The notes below the pieces were generated by a model. That model did no database searches. It had not been told where the DNA came from and saw nothing but the letters and a program-made list of their open reading frames with translations. Of a DNA stretch of 64,000 bases, positions 36,966 through 46,181 are shown piece by piece. Origin of the DNA: Bordetella genomosp. 4 (GTDB lineage Bacteria > Pseudomonadota > Gammaproteobacteria > Burkholderiales > Burkholderiaceae_B); assembly GCF_002261185.1 (NCBI RefSeq), contig NZ_NEVQ01000015.1, positions 1-64,000 on the forward strand, read 5' to 3'. The stretch's first letter is position 1. The number at the start of each line of letters is the position of its first letter. The position numbers and the translations under genes were made by a program.

Positions 36966-37850
36966 ATGAACATCAAGTACCGGCAACTGCAGGCCTTTAC
37001 CCTTGCCGCCAAGCTGGGATCCTTTGCCAAGGCAGCAGAGGAACTCTGTATTACCCAGCCTTCCTTTTCGGTGCAGATACGCGAGCTCGAGCATGACCTG
37101 GGCCTGCAATTATTCGAACGCACCACGCGCTCGTGCCGGCTGACGCCCGCAGGCACGACCTTTCACCGCGAAATCGCGCCCATCCTGCATGACCTGCGGC
37201 AGGCCTATGGCCGGGCGATCGACGTCGGCGCAGGACGCAGCGGTCAACTGCTCTTGTCGGCCCTGCCTTCGCTGTCTTTCGGACTGCTGACGGAAGTCCT
37301 GGGCCGGTTCAATCAGGATTACCCTAATGTGCGCATCCGCATGCGCGAGGAGTTGAATGTCGCGGTCATCGAGTCCGTCAAACGCGGCGAGGTGGAGCTG
37401 GGCGTCGGATCCGAGCTCAACGGCGATCCGGAGCTAGGGTTCATGCAACTGTTTCACGACGATCTGGTCGTCGTCGCCCCGATGCGGCACGCGATCTTCG
37501 CCGAGCCGCTGAAATGGAGCCGCGTTGGTGACTATCCGCTGATCATGCTGACCATGGGGTCCGCGGATCGCGCCATCCTCGCGAACCGCCCCGGTATTAC
37601 ACCCACCATCGAAGTGGCCTATATGGGTACCGCCGTCAGCATGGTACGCAACGGCATGGGCATCACGATCCTGCCCAGCAGTGCTTTAAAAGGGGTCGAT
37701 ATGGAAGGCCTGCAGGCGCAAGCCCTGCCCGGAAAAGACTGCCGCCGTACGATAGGCGTGCTTTACCGTAAACGTGCCCCCTTGAGCACCATCGCTCATG
37801 CCTTCGTACGGCTGCTAAAGAAAAACGCTGCTACGGTTTCAGCTGACTGA
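36966..37850 (+). CDS. LysR family transcriptional regulator
   Basis: Predicted 294-residue regulator with an N-terminal helix-turn-helix ([29 protein letters not shown], about 13-42) and a C-terminal effector domain of the Cbl/CysB-CynR type. CGGGGAAA precedes the ATG. It is divergent from the amidase pair and converges on the HpxZ-like gene with a 20-base overlap of the 3' ends. Likely regulator of the amidase operon. Confidence 0.88.
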   Translation: MNIKYRQLQAFTLAAKLGSFAKAAEELCITQPSFSVQIRELEHDLGLQLFERTTRSCRLTPAGTTFHREIAPILHDLRQAYGRAIDVGAGRSGQLLLSALPSLSFGLLTEVLGRFNQDYPNVRIRMREELNVAVIESVKRGEVELGVGSELNGDPELGFMQLFHDDLVVVAPMRHAIFAEPLKWSRVGDYPLIMLTMGSADRAILANRPGITPTIEVAYMGTAVSMVRNGMGITILPSSALKGVDMEGLQAQALPGKDCRRTIGVLYRKRAPLSTIAHAFVRLLKKNAATVSAD

Positions 37851-38208
37851 CGTGCGCCGCCGCCACGCGCCACCCACCAGGTGTGCGCACCCAGGTCTGG
37901 CTTTGGCGGCCGGTTCCGGCGACACCCTCTCGCCGGAATTCCATGTTGCACGTGGCAAAATCGCGGCCATATGTCGTGATCACCGTTTTGAGCACCTCTC
38001 GATCCAGTCCTTTGGACGGACGGCCGGCGCGAAAGGCCCGAATCTCGTCATAGCCGTATAGATTCTCACCGGCCCCGTACCGCAGGGTATGCGGACTGTC
38101 CCAGAACAGTTCATCCAGCACGGCGACGTCATTGCCGGTGAGCGCCTTTTCATAGCGCTCGAATTGCGTCGTCACCTCGGCCACGACCTCCGGCAGGTTG
38201 ATTTCCAT
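37831..38208 (-). CDS. hpxZ: AtzH-like/HpxZ family protein (DUF3225)
   Basis: Predicted 125-residue SnoaL/NTF2-like protein. [33 protein letters not shown] and [21 protein letters not shown] are characteristic of the HpxZ/AtzH-like family. Its ATG at 38208 overlaps the transporter ATPase stop as TGATG. In Klebsiella hpxWXYZ, this protein sits with the HpxX and HpxY amidase subunits of oxalurate use; here the amidase pair lies on the far side of the LysR gene. Confidence 0.85.
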   Translation of the reverse strand: MEINLPEVVAEVTTQFERYEKALTGNDVAVLDELFWDSPHTLRYGAGENLYGYDEIRAFRAGRPSKGLDREVLKTVITTYGRDFATCNMEFRREGVAGTGRQSQTWVRTPGGWRVAAAHVSQLKP

Positions 38209-39029
38209 CACCGCCGCACCTCTCGTTGAAAGATTTCCAGGCTGAGTTTTTTGGTCTCGATAAAACTGGGCTGCGACAGCGTCTCGACGGTACGCGGCCG
38301 TGCGTCGCGATAATCGAGAATCTCGGCAACGCGAGTCGGCCGTTTAGTCAGCAACAACACCTGATCGGCGAGATAGACGGCTTCCTCCAGGTCATGCGAT
38401 ACCAACAACATGGTCGTACCCGTTTGTATGAAGACCTCCTGCAATTTTTCCCGGATGAACAAGGTCATCTCGAAATCCAATGCAGAAAAGGGCTCATCCA
38501 GAAACAAGACCTCGGGCTTTGGCGCCAAGGCGCGCATGATCGATGCCGTTTGCTGCTGACCGCCCGACAACTCGTAGGGATAGCGATTCAGGTCGAATTT
38601 CACGTCAAACGACGCGATCAGTTCCTCCATCCGACGATCGACCTCGACCTTGGTCTTGCCCTCCAGCATCAAGGGATAGGCAATATTGTCGATCGTGCGC
38701 ATCCAGGGAAACATCGCTTCGCGATAGTTCTGGAACACATAACCGATGCGCGTGTCTTTCAGCGACTTGCCATCAAAAAGAATCTCGCCGCGATCAATGG
38801 GGATCAGCCCCGCGATCATATTGATCAGCGTGCTCTTGCCGCAGCCATTGGGGCCGAACACCGACACGATGCGGTTTTTCGGGATGTCGAGATCGAAATT
38901 CTCATACAGCGGCCAACCCGCAAAATACTTTGTCAAACCGCGTATCGTGATATGCGTACCCGCTGGTCCAGGGGTAAATCGTGGCGGTGGCACATCGGCA
39001 TACGCCGGAACATTCAACACAGCACTCAT
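38208..39029 (-). CDS. ABC transporter ATP-binding protein, SsuB/TauB type
   Basis: Predicted 273-residue ATPase with GPNGCGKST Walker [16 protein letters not shown] signature, [13 protein letters not shown] Walker B and [11 protein letters not shown]-loop, typical of nitrate/sulfonate/taurine-type importers. The ATG at 39029 overlaps the permease stop as TAATG. An N-terminal extension of about 25 residues precedes the ATPase core. Confidence 0.9.
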   Translation of the reverse strand: MSAVLNVPAYADVPPPRFTPGPAGTHITIRGLTKYFAGWPLYENFDLDIPKNRIVSVFGPNGCGKSTLINMIAGLIPIDRGEILFDGKSLKDTRIGYVFQNYREAMFPWMRTIDNIAYPLMLEGKTKVEVDRRMEELIASFDVKFDLNRYPYELSGGQQQTASIMRALAPKPEVLFLDEPFSALDFEMTLFIREKLQEVFIQTGTTMLLVSHDLEEAVYLADQVLLLTKRPTRVAEILDYRDARPRTVETLSQPSFIETKKLSLEIFQREVRR

Positions 39030-39859
39030 TATCGTCCGCTCCAATGTACGACACGGCGCTCGATCACCAGGAACAGGATGTTCAGGACATACCCCAACGC
39101 GCCTGCTGCCAGAATCGCGGCATACATCGTTTTGACATTCAGGATCTGCTGGGCATCGATGATGGCGTGACCCAGACCGTTTTCAGAACCGATAAACATC
39201 TCAGCCACAATCACGATCACCAGCGCCATCGACACCGCCGAGCGCAACCCGACAAAACTGGGCTGTAGACTTTCCCATACCAACACGTCCTTGAAAATGC
39301 GCCAGCGAGAGGCGCCCATGACCTTGGCCGCCATGACGCGCTGTTTACGCGCATTAATCACGCCATAGGCGCTGTTAAAGATCACAATCAGCAATGCACC
39401 AAACGCAGCGATGGCCACCTTGTTGAAATCGGACACGCCGAAAATCAACAAGAACAGCGGAATCAACGCGGAGGACGGTGTAGACCGAAAGAAGTCCACC
39501 AAAAATTCAACACTGCGATAAGCGCGCTCGTTGCTGCCCAACAAAACACCCAGCGGCATGCCGATCACGGCGGCAATTGCAAAAGCCTGCAAAGTGCGGC
39601 TGACCGTCACGAGAAAATCCGTCAACAAATCGCCGCCAGCCAGCCCCTGCATCAGCGCCACGAGCGTGTCCACTGGCCCTGGCAACAAAATGGGTTTGAC
39701 AAAACCCATCCGCACGACCACGTCCCAAATGACGAACAATACGATCGGCCCGACAAAAGGCAACAGTCGATCGCTGAATGGCGCACGCGGTGGCGCGGCA
39801 TCATGCGAGGCAGGCGGAGCCCACGTGCTCGCCCCCGAAGAAACTGCAGATTTTTCCAT
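39029..39859 (-). CDS. ABC transporter permease, SsuC/TauC type
   Basis: Predicted 276-residue permease with about six membrane segments. The coupling motif is EAA-like (KVMGASRWRIFKDVLVWESLQPSFVGLRSA). It starts four bases after the binding-protein stop and overlaps the ATPase gene. It should pair as a homodimer with the ATPase for import. Confidence 0.9.
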   Translation of the reverse strand: MEKSAVSSGASTWAPPASHDAAPPRAPFSDRLLPFVGPIVLFVIWDVVVRMGFVKPILLPGPVDTLVALMQGLAGGDLLTDFLVTVSRTLQAFAIAAVIGMPLGVLLGSNERAYRSVEFLVDFFRSTPSSALIPLFLLIFGVSDFNKVAIAAFGALLIVIFNSAYGVINARKQRVMAAKVMGASRWRIFKDVLVWESLQPSFVGLRSAVSMALVIVIVAEMFIGSENGLGHAIIDAQQILNVKTMYAAILAAGALGYVLNILFLVIERRVVHWSGR

Positions 39860-39863
39860 GAGG

Positions 39864-40874
39864 TCAGGCCTTGTAAATCAATCCAGCGACATCGATCTTG
39901 CGCGCGAAGATCTGTTTCTCGGTAAACAGATCGAAGTACTTCTGGAAATACTCCACGTCGCTGGGCTTGAATTCGTCGTACATGACGTAGGCCGCCAGAG
40001 GAACTTCCTTGGTCAAAGCGCCTTCGATCGCGGTGTAGCCTTTCATATACTGCCGAGCCTCATCAGGCTGATTGCGCACGAGGTCGATGCCACGGCGATA
40101 GGCTGCGATGAACTTGGTCGCGGCTTCCGGATTCTTTTTCAGGAATTCGCTGGTCAGGCTGGCCGAGCCGCCATGCCAAGGCGCCATGGGGTCTCCTAGA
40201 ATGTAGTGCGACACGACGCCTGCCTCCAGCACGCGAGTCGTGCCATTGAGCCGCCCTACCGTACCGGTGGGCTCCAGCGTATAGCACCCCTCTACCTGGC
40301 CCGCCGCGACCGCAGCGACGTGCTGACCGATAGGCAACTCAATGACTGACGCGCCCGTGGCGCCCGCGCGTTCGAGCATCGTCTTGGCCAGCGTCATGTT
40401 CTGAATTCCGGGGCCGCACGCAATCCGCTTTCCCTTGAAATCCGCCACGGTTTTATAGGGGCTGTCCTTGGCGACGATGAATTCATCCAATACGTCTTTG
40501 ACGTTAGTGGGATTGGTGCAGAAAATTTTGAACAGGCCGGGCTGCGCAATCTCGCCAATTCCCAGATTGGCGGACCCGGTACCGTTGGAGCTGCCGTCGC
40601 AGCGGCCGGCCAGCATGGCTTCCATGACTTGCTGGGCCCCAGCGAACTTCTGTCCCTCTACATCCAAGCCCGCCTCTTTGAAATAGCCTTTCTCCAGTGC
40701 GGCGTAAAACGGCAGCCCTGATGCGACCGGCCAAAAGCCGATGCGAATTTTGGGCGCGGTCTGAGCTCGTACCAGCGCAGGCGCGGCCAGTACGCCAAAC
40801 AACGCGGCGCTGGAACGCAACACACGGCGGCGGCTGGCACTGGCTAACAGGGTAGCGGAACAAGCTTTACTCAT
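39864..40874 (-). CDS. ABC transporter substrate-binding protein, SsuA/THI5-NMT1 type
   Basis: Predicted 336-residue periplasmic binding protein. The N-terminus has RRRVLRSSAALFGVLAAPALVRAQ, which looks like a Tat-type signal peptide, followed by IRIGFWPVASGLPFYAALEKGYFKEAGLDVE, a pattern typical of NMT1/SsuA proteins. TTGGAG precedes the ATG at 40874; a longer frame to 40955 lacks a site. First gene of the importer operon that ends in the HpxZ-like gene; the ligand may be a ureide or pyrimidine breakdown product. Confidence 0.9.
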   Translation of the reverse strand: MSKACSATLLASASRRRVLRSSAALFGVLAAPALVRAQTAPKIRIGFWPVASGLPFYAALEKGYFKEAGLDVEGQKFAGAQQVMEAMLAGRCDGSSNGTGSANLGIGEIAQPGLFKIFCTNPTNVKDVLDEFIVAKDSPYKTVADFKGKRIACGPGIQNMTLAKTMLERAGATGASVIELPIGQHVAAVAAGQVEGCYTLEPTGTVGRLNGTTRVLEAGVVSHYILGDPMAPWHGGSASLTSEFLKKNPEAATKFIAAYRRGIDLVRNQPDEARQYMKGYTAIEGALTKEVPLAAYVMYDEFKPSDVEYFQKYFDLFTEKQIFARKIDVAGLIYKA

Positions 40875-41299
40875 GAGGAACTCCAATAACAGCAAACTAG
40901 GGGCGGACTCATTGGGAATCCAGGCTTGTATACCGTCACGCAAAATCCGTGCCATATTGGCCTGGCACCGAGCTGCCCTCTCGGGATATCAGCCGCCCCA
41001 CCGCAAACCGCTCGGCCTCTTTGCCGGGCATACATGAATCGTGCGCACCGCTCCTGTGCTAACTCACACGCAAACGCACCATATCGGTGCATAAATACCT
41101 TTATTTCTGTACCCCGCGAGCCCCTATTTCGCCGCCTGCGTAATCGAATGCAATATTTGCGGCCGCCGCCTGCAATTCAGCTCGATGTAAATGAAGGTAA
41201 ACTCGGGAAATAAGACTTATTCCTGATCAGTCGTAGAGGCGGCTGCCTCAGTTACGTCATGACCAGGCTCGTTTGTGCCGCTATACCCGAAGGAACCTC
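40875..41299. other. Divergent intergenic region between two importers
   Basis: This 425-base gap separates the minus-strand SsuA-type gene from the plus-strand siderophore importer and must hold both promoters. I see no credible gene. A short palindrome lies at 41209-41221. A TGGCAC motif near 40973 resembles half of a sigma-54 promoter but its spacing is wrong. Confidence 0.5.
41209..41221. promoter_or_regulatory. Short palindrome upstream of siderophore importer
   Basis: AATAAG-A-CTTATT is a perfect 6-1-6 inverted repeat, 78 bases before the binding-protein start. The 7-1-7-like layout and AT content recall Fur sites, but the match to the Fur consensus is weak. It may instead be another operator. 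Confidence 0.3.
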
Positions 41300-42229
41300 A
41301 TGCGTTTTGCCGTTTTATCCCCCGTTCGCGCCCTGCCCGCTATTGCTGCAGCCCTGATCGCCAGTCTGGCCCTCACTACGCAGGCCCTGGCCGCCGAACA
41401 AACCGTGCAAACCGCATTTGGGGACGTCAAGATCGAGGGCACACCGACCCGTGTTGTCACGCTGGGCGAAAACGCACTGGACGCCACGGCTGCTCTGGGC
41501 ATCAAACCCGTCGGCGCACTGGCGAGCCGCGGCGGCACAGACATTCCGAATTACTTGAAAGACAAGACCGGCCAATTACCGCTGGTGGGCACCGTGCGCG
41601 AGCCCAATCTGGAAGCCATCCTGGCCCAGCAGCCCGACCTGATACTGTCTGCCACCGGCCTGACCAAAGAGATGTACGACAAGCTCAGTCTGATCGCCCC
41701 GACGGTCGTGCCTCCGGGCAGTTCCTTCGACCCATGGGAAGACACGCTGCGGCTCTACGCCAAGGCCGTCAACAAATCCGACGAAGCAGAAAAGCGCATT
41801 GCCGAAGTCGACACGCGCATCGCCGATCTGCGCAAACGTATCCCTGCTGACACGACTGTATCCGTCCTGCGCTGGAATCCTCAAGGCCCCCAGATGATGT
41901 CGAGCCACCTGTTTGTGGGCTCCTTGTTGAGCAAACTGGGCTTGAAACAAAATGCCTTGGCTGAAAGCCTGACGCAACGCCCGCACAGCGATATCCTCAG
42001 CCTGGAAAATCTGAATAAAGCCGACGCCGACTGGATCTTTCTGGCCACGCTGAATCCCGACGGTAAAAAAGCTGTCGAAGAAGCTCGCAATCAACCCGCC
42101 TTTACTCGCCTGAAAGCTGCCCAGGACCAGCACGTCGTCAGCGTCGACGGCCAGATCTGGAGCAGCAGTTCGGGTTACTTCGCCGCGCAACGCGTTCTCG
42201 ACGATGTGGAGAAATCGCTGGCGAAGTAA
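41300..42229 (+). CDS. Iron-siderophore ABC transporter substrate-binding protein (FecB/FepB type)
   Basis: Predicted 309-residue periplasmic protein with a Sec signal peptide (hydrophobic to about residue 30, cleavage near QALAA). The mature part has the peripla_BP_2 pattern: VKIEGTPTRVVTLGENALDATAALGIKPVG, LEAILAQQPDLILSATG and a C-terminal helical lobe. GAAGGAACC precedes the ATG at 41300. First gene of a four-gene iron-chelate importer. Confidence 0.9.
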   Translation: MRFAVLSPVRALPAIAAALIASLALTTQALAAEQTVQTAFGDVKIEGTPTRVVTLGENALDATAALGIKPVGALASRGGTDIPNYLKDKTGQLPLVGTVREPNLEAILAQQPDLILSATGLTKEMYDKLSLIAPTVVPPGSSFDPWEDTLRLYAKAVNKSDEAEKRIAEVDTRIADLRKRIPADTTVSVLRWNPQGPQMMSSHLFVGSLLSKLGLKQNALAESLTQRPHSDILSLENLNKADADWIFLATLNPDGKKAVEEARNQPAFTRLKAAQDQHVVSVDGQIWSSSSGYFAAQRVLDDVEKSLAK

Positions 42230-42250
42230 CGACGAAGTAGTGGCGAACTG

Positions 42251-43255
42251 ATGACCGCGACAAAATCTACGATGCCGCTAAAGGCGCTGGGCCTTAGCGC
42301 GCTGTGCCTGGTGCTGTTATGCCTGCTGAGCTTATTAGTGGGCGCCGGCGATGTAGGTCCTGTCGATAGCCTGCATGCGTTGCTGGGAGGCGGGACCGAC
42401 AATGCGCGCTTCACCATACTGGAACTGCGGTGGACACGCACCGAACTGGCGTTACTGGTGGGCGTGTCGCTGGGAGTCGCCGGCCTGCTCATGCAAGCCG
42501 TGACCCGCAACCCATTGGCCGAACCGGGCTTATTAGGCGTCAGCGCGGGCTCGTCGTTCGCAGTGGTGTTGGCGATCCTGTTGGGCGCGTCAGCGGCTGC
42601 TACTTATCTCTCTGCCGCCTTTATCGGTGCGATGGCCGGCTGCATGCTGGTCATGATCGTCATGCGCATGCGCGGTGTCGGCGATGACCCTATTCGTCTG
42701 GTGCTGGCAGGTGCCGCCTTTACCGGCCTGCTGCAGGCGGGCAGCAGCATGATCCTGCTCTCCGATCAACGCACTGCTGACGAGATCCGGTTCTGGGTCG
42801 TCGGCGGCGTAGCAGGACGTCCGCTCGAAACTTTCGCCTGGACACTACCGGGGCTGATCCTGGGCCTATTGATTGCGTTGCCGTTGATTCGCCCACTGGC
42901 CGCGCTGGCGTTGGGCGAGCACGTCGCCAAGGGCCTGGGCCACCACCCGCACGCAGTACGGCTGGCAACGCTGTTGTCGGTCGCCTTACTGGTCGGCACC
43001 GCCAATGCCGCGGCGGGCCCGATCGCTTTTCTGGGGCTGATCGTGCCCTACATCGCACGCCGCCTGGTCGGCACGGATATCCGCAAACTCCTCGGGCTAT
43101 GCGTCTTGCTCGGACCCTGTGTGCTGCTGCTGGCCGACATTGTGTCCCGCATAGCAGTGCGTCCGTACGAGCTGCCCGTAGGCGTACTGACTGCGTTCAT
43201 AGGCGCACCGATTTTGATTGCAGTAGTGCGTGGCCATCGGCTGCCTAGCTTGTGA
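42251..43255 (+). CDS. FecCD family siderophore ABC transporter permease
   Basis: Predicted 334-residue permease with about nine or ten membrane helices. Conserved segments are GVSLGVAGLLMQAVTRNPLAEPGLLGVSAGS (about 75-105) and GPIAFLGLIVPYIARRLVG near the C-terminus. It follows the binding protein by 21 bases. It should form the channel with the next gene product. Confidence 0.92.
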   Translation: MTATKSTMPLKALGLSALCLVLLCLLSLLVGAGDVGPVDSLHALLGGGTDNARFTILELRWTRTELALLVGVSLGVAGLLMQAVTRNPLAEPGLLGVSAGSSFAVVLAILLGASAAATYLSAAFIGAMAGCMLVMIVMRMRGVGDDPIRLVLAGAAFTGLLQAGSSMILLSDQRTADEIRFWVVGGVAGRPLETFAWTLPGLILGLLIALPLIRPLAALALGEHVAKGLGHHPHAVRLATLLSVALLVGTANAAAGPIAFLGLIVPYIARRLVGTDIRKLLGLCVLLGPCVLLLADIVSRIAVRPYELPVGVLTAFIGAPILIAVVRGHRLPSL

Positions 43256-43261
43256 TTGCCG

Positions 43262-44323
43262 ATGTCTAACTCTGCTTCTCTTCACCACCCTCATGGCTAT
43301 ATCGTGCTGCGTGCGGGCGGCTTGTCGCTGTTGTTGCACCAGCGCAGTACCTGGGTATTTCTGCTGCTGTCGCTGCTGTTGGCATTCGTATGCGTGTTCT
43401 GTCTCAGTGCAGGAGGCCCCAAGCCCCTGGCGTTGAGCGAAACCTTTGCCACGCTGCTGGGCGGCGGCACGCCCATGCAACGCCTGCTGGTCATGGAGTT
43501 GCGCGTGCCGCGTATTCTGGCGGGCCTCTTCAGCGGCGCAGCCTTGGGCGCCGCAGGCTGCCTAATGCAGACGCTCGCCCGCAACCGGCTGGCTACGCCG
43601 GGCATCGTCGGAATCGACAACGGCGCAACGGCCTTTGCCGTGGCGTCGATCGTGGGAGTAGCCAGCAGCTTGGCCCCATCAACGCTGGCGCTGTCCGGCG
43701 CGGCCACGGCTGCGGCCATGACCTTCATACTGGCGTCGGGCGCAGGCGCACGCGGCTATCGCTTCATCGTGGTGGGTATCGCGGTAGGCGCGCTGTTTGG
43801 CGCCCTGACAAATCTGATGCTCGCTCGCGCCGCCATCGACGCCGCCAATGCCGCCTATCCCTGGACCGTAGGCAGTCTGAACGCGCGCCCGACTGCCACC
43901 GTCCATCTCCTGGGCTACAGCCTGCCTGTTCTGTTATTCCTCAGCCTGATGCTGACGCGCGGCCTGGCCGCCATGCGGTTCACAGACAGCGTGGCCATCG
44001 GCCTGGGCGTACGTCTGCAGGCCATGCGCATCGCCACCCTCATCGTGACCGTCTGCTTGACCGCCTTGGCCGTCGCCGTCTGCGGCCCGGTGGGCCTGGT
44101 GTCGCTCATCGCGCCCGAGGCCGCCCGCTATCTCGGCGGACAACATGGCGTGCCTGTTCTGAACTCGGCACTGGCCGGCGCCATCCTGACCGTCTTTGCC
44201 GACTGGATAGGCCGCACGATACTGGCCCCGCTCGAACTGCCCGTAGGCATCATCCTGGCCATCATCGGCGGGCCATACCTGCTGTGGATCATCCTGCGCC
44301 AATCGGCGCAAAAACGCCCGTGA
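43262..44323 (+). CDS. FecCD family siderophore ABC transporter permease (second subunit)
   Basis: Predicted 353-residue permease with an N-terminal extension of about 35 residues before the first helix. GAALGAAGCLMQTLARNRLATPGIVGIDNGA and GPVGLVSLIAPEAARYLGG match the FecCD family. I chose the ATG at 43262; an in-frame TTG two codons earlier directly abuts the previous stop. No strong Shine-Dalgarno is visible, so coupling to the upstream gene is likely. Confidence 0.9.
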   Translation: MSNSASLHHPHGYIVLRAGGLSLLLHQRSTWVFLLLSLLLAFVCVFCLSAGGPKPLALSETFATLLGGGTPMQRLLVMELRVPRILAGLFSGAALGAAGCLMQTLARNRLATPGIVGIDNGATAFAVASIVGVASSLAPSTLALSGAATAAAMTFILASGAGARGYRFIVVGIAVGALFGALTNLMLARAAIDAANAAYPWTVGSLNARPTATVHLLGYSLPVLLFLSLMLTRGLAAMRFTDSVAIGLGVRLQAMRIATLIVTVCLTALAVAVCGPVGLVSLIAPEAARYLGGQHGVPVLNSALAGAILTVFADWIGRTILAPLELPVGIILAIIGGPYLLWIILRQSAQKRP

Positions 44324-44330
44324 TTCGACT

Positions 44331-45164
44331 ATGACCGCCCCGATTTCCCCCCTGCTTTATGCATCCGCCGACACCCGCGCGACCTTGGCCACGCAAGCCT
44401 TGCGCATGGGCTACGGCCAACGGCTCATTATTGACTCGCTGGACCTGAATTTGCCCACAGGCCAGGTCACGGCCATCGTGGGCCCGAACGGCTGCGGCAA
44501 ATCGACCTTGCTGGCGGGGCTATCGCGTTTGCAGAAACCGCTGGGCGGCGCAGTATTGCTCAACGGCAAAGCCATCAACACATTGCCCAGCCGCGAGGTC
44601 GCACGCTTGTTGGCGCTCTTGCCCCAGGACGCAAGCGCCCCTGATGGACTGACGGTATCGGAACTGATTCGTTTTGGCCGCCAGCCCCACCAGGGTTTGC
44701 TGCGCCAATGGAGCGATCAGGACCAGGCCGTCGTCCAGGCTGCGCTCGACGTAGCCGACCTGAACGACTTGGCCGATCGCCCCCTGGAATCCATGTCCGG
44801 CGGCCAGCGCCAACGCGCCTGGATCGCGATGGCGATCGCGCAGGACACCCCCTTGCTGTTGCTCGATGAGCCGACCTCTGCGCTGGACCTCGGGCACCAG
44901 ATCGAGGTTTTTGAACTGATCCGCCAATTGGCGCACGTCGGCAAGACGGTCGTCATGGTGGTCCACGATCTGTCCAGCGCCTGCCGTTACGCCGATCACA
45001 TCGTGGCGATGAAGCAAGGCAAGATCGTGGACCAAGGTCCGCCCGCACACATCGTGACGCCCGAGCTGGTCGAAACTCTTTACGGCGTACGCTGCACCTT
45101 GATGCAAGACCCGCAGACAGGCACGCCTGTGATTGCGGGCGTCAGTTTGATCAATAAGAGCTGA
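44331..45164 (+). CDS. Siderophore ABC transporter ATP-binding protein (FecE/FepC type)
   Basis: Predicted 277-residue ATPase with GPNGCGKST Walker A, MSGGQRQRAWIAMAI signature, LLLLDEPTSALDL Walker B and VVHDLSSA H-loop, plus HxxxxE-type QIEVFELI downstream. It follows the second permease by seven bases and closes the importer operon. Confidence 0.92.
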   Translation: MTAPISPLLYASADTRATLATQALRMGYGQRLIIDSLDLNLPTGQVTAIVGPNGCGKSTLLAGLSRLQKPLGGAVLLNGKAINTLPSREVARLLALLPQDASAPDGLTVSELIRFGRQPHQGLLRQWSDQDQAVVQAALDVADLNDLADRPLESMSGGQRQRAWIAMAIAQDTPLLLLDEPTSALDLGHQIEVFELIRQLAHVGKTVVMVVHDLSSACRYADHIVAMKQGKIVDQGPPAHIVTPELVETLYGVRCTLMQDPQTGTPVIAGVSLINKS

Positions 45165-45340
45165 ATACGGTAAGCCGGACCCGCAACTCAAAGGCGTTGA
45201 GACCGGACATCAGGCGTTGAACATGCCACGCCCTTGCTCGCCGCTATCGCGTCTTTGCCTACGCCAGATCACACGCGTGTCATTTCGTGTTCAGGCCACT
45301 CGTCGTATCATGGCAAGAGCATTCGTCATAGGAGCCGCCC

Positions 45341-46174
45341 ATGAGCAACAACATCGCCCCGACCATAGCATTGCGCAACGGCGTAGCCATGCCGCAATTA
45401 GGGTTGGGCACATGGCCCATGGACGATGCCGAGGCAACGCGTGCAGTTGCCAGCGCTTTGCAGATGGGTTATCGGCTCATCGACACTGCAGAGAACTATC
45501 GCAATGAAACCGGCGTAGGCGCAGGCATCCGCGCATCCGGTATTACGCGCGATCAAATATTCGTCACGACCAAATTCAATCGCGAATGGCATAGCATCGA
45601 AGGCCCCCGACAGGCCTGCGAGGCCAGTTTGAAACGCCTGGGCCTGGACTATATCGATCTGCTGTTGATCCACTGGCCCAATCCCAAACAGGACCGTTAT
45701 GTCGAGGCTTTCGAAGGGCTGACCCGACTGTTGGAAATAGGCCTGGTACGCGCCATCGGGACGTCCAACTTCACCGTCCCGCATTTACAGCGTCTGCTGG
45801 ACCAGGGTTTGGCACCGCATGTGAATCAGATTCAACTGGACCCGTATCATCTGCGCAGTGACATCGTCGCGCTGCATCAAACCCACGGCATTGTCACGGA
45901 AACATGGAGCCCCATTGGCCGCGGCGGGGACATGCTGGCCGACCCGGCGATTGCCGCCGTGGCAAAACGTCACGGCCGCACGCCGGCTCAGATCGTGTTG
46001 CGTTGGCATATCCAGCACGGATTTGTGCCGGCGCCCAAATCTTCCGACCCGGCGCGACAGGCACAGAACCTGAATGTTTTTGATTTTCAGCTATCAGACG
46101 ATGAGGTGGCTGCACTGAATGCACTGGACCGTCCCGATCCAAACATGCTGGATGCGGAACGGTTCGGGCATTGA
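45341..46174 (+). CDS. Aldo/keto reductase (2,5-diketo-D-gluconate reductase-like)
   Basis: Predicted 277-residue TIM-barrel NADPH-dependent reductase. The catalytic tetrad is complete: Asp48, Tyr53, Lys78 and His111 (LIHWPN). IGTSNFTVPHL and the C-terminal PAPKSSDPARQAQNL contribute to cofactor binding. AGGAG precedes the ATG at 45341. It lies between the siderophore importer and the TonB receptor, convergent with the latter by seven bases. A role in siderophore handling is possible but not shown; it may be unrelated. Confidence 0.9.
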   Translation: MSNNIAPTIALRNGVAMPQLGLGTWPMDDAEATRAVASALQMGYRLIDTAENYRNETGVGAGIRASGITRDQIFVTTKFNREWHSIEGPRQACEASLKRLGLDYIDLLLIHWPNPKQDRYVEAFEGLTRLLEIGLVRAIGTSNFTVPHLQRLLDQGLAPHVNQIQLDPYHLRSDIVALHQTHGIVTETWSPIGRGGDMLADPAIAAVAKRHGRTPAQIVLRWHIQHGFVPAPKSSDPARQAQNLNVFDFQLSDDEVAALNALDRPDPNMLDAERFGH

Positions 46175-46181
46175 ACTCGTA

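Noticed and set aside
40973-40988. Sigma-54 promoter-like TGGCAC...TGC
   Set aside because: The GG-GC spacing is one base short and the -12 element is incomplete.
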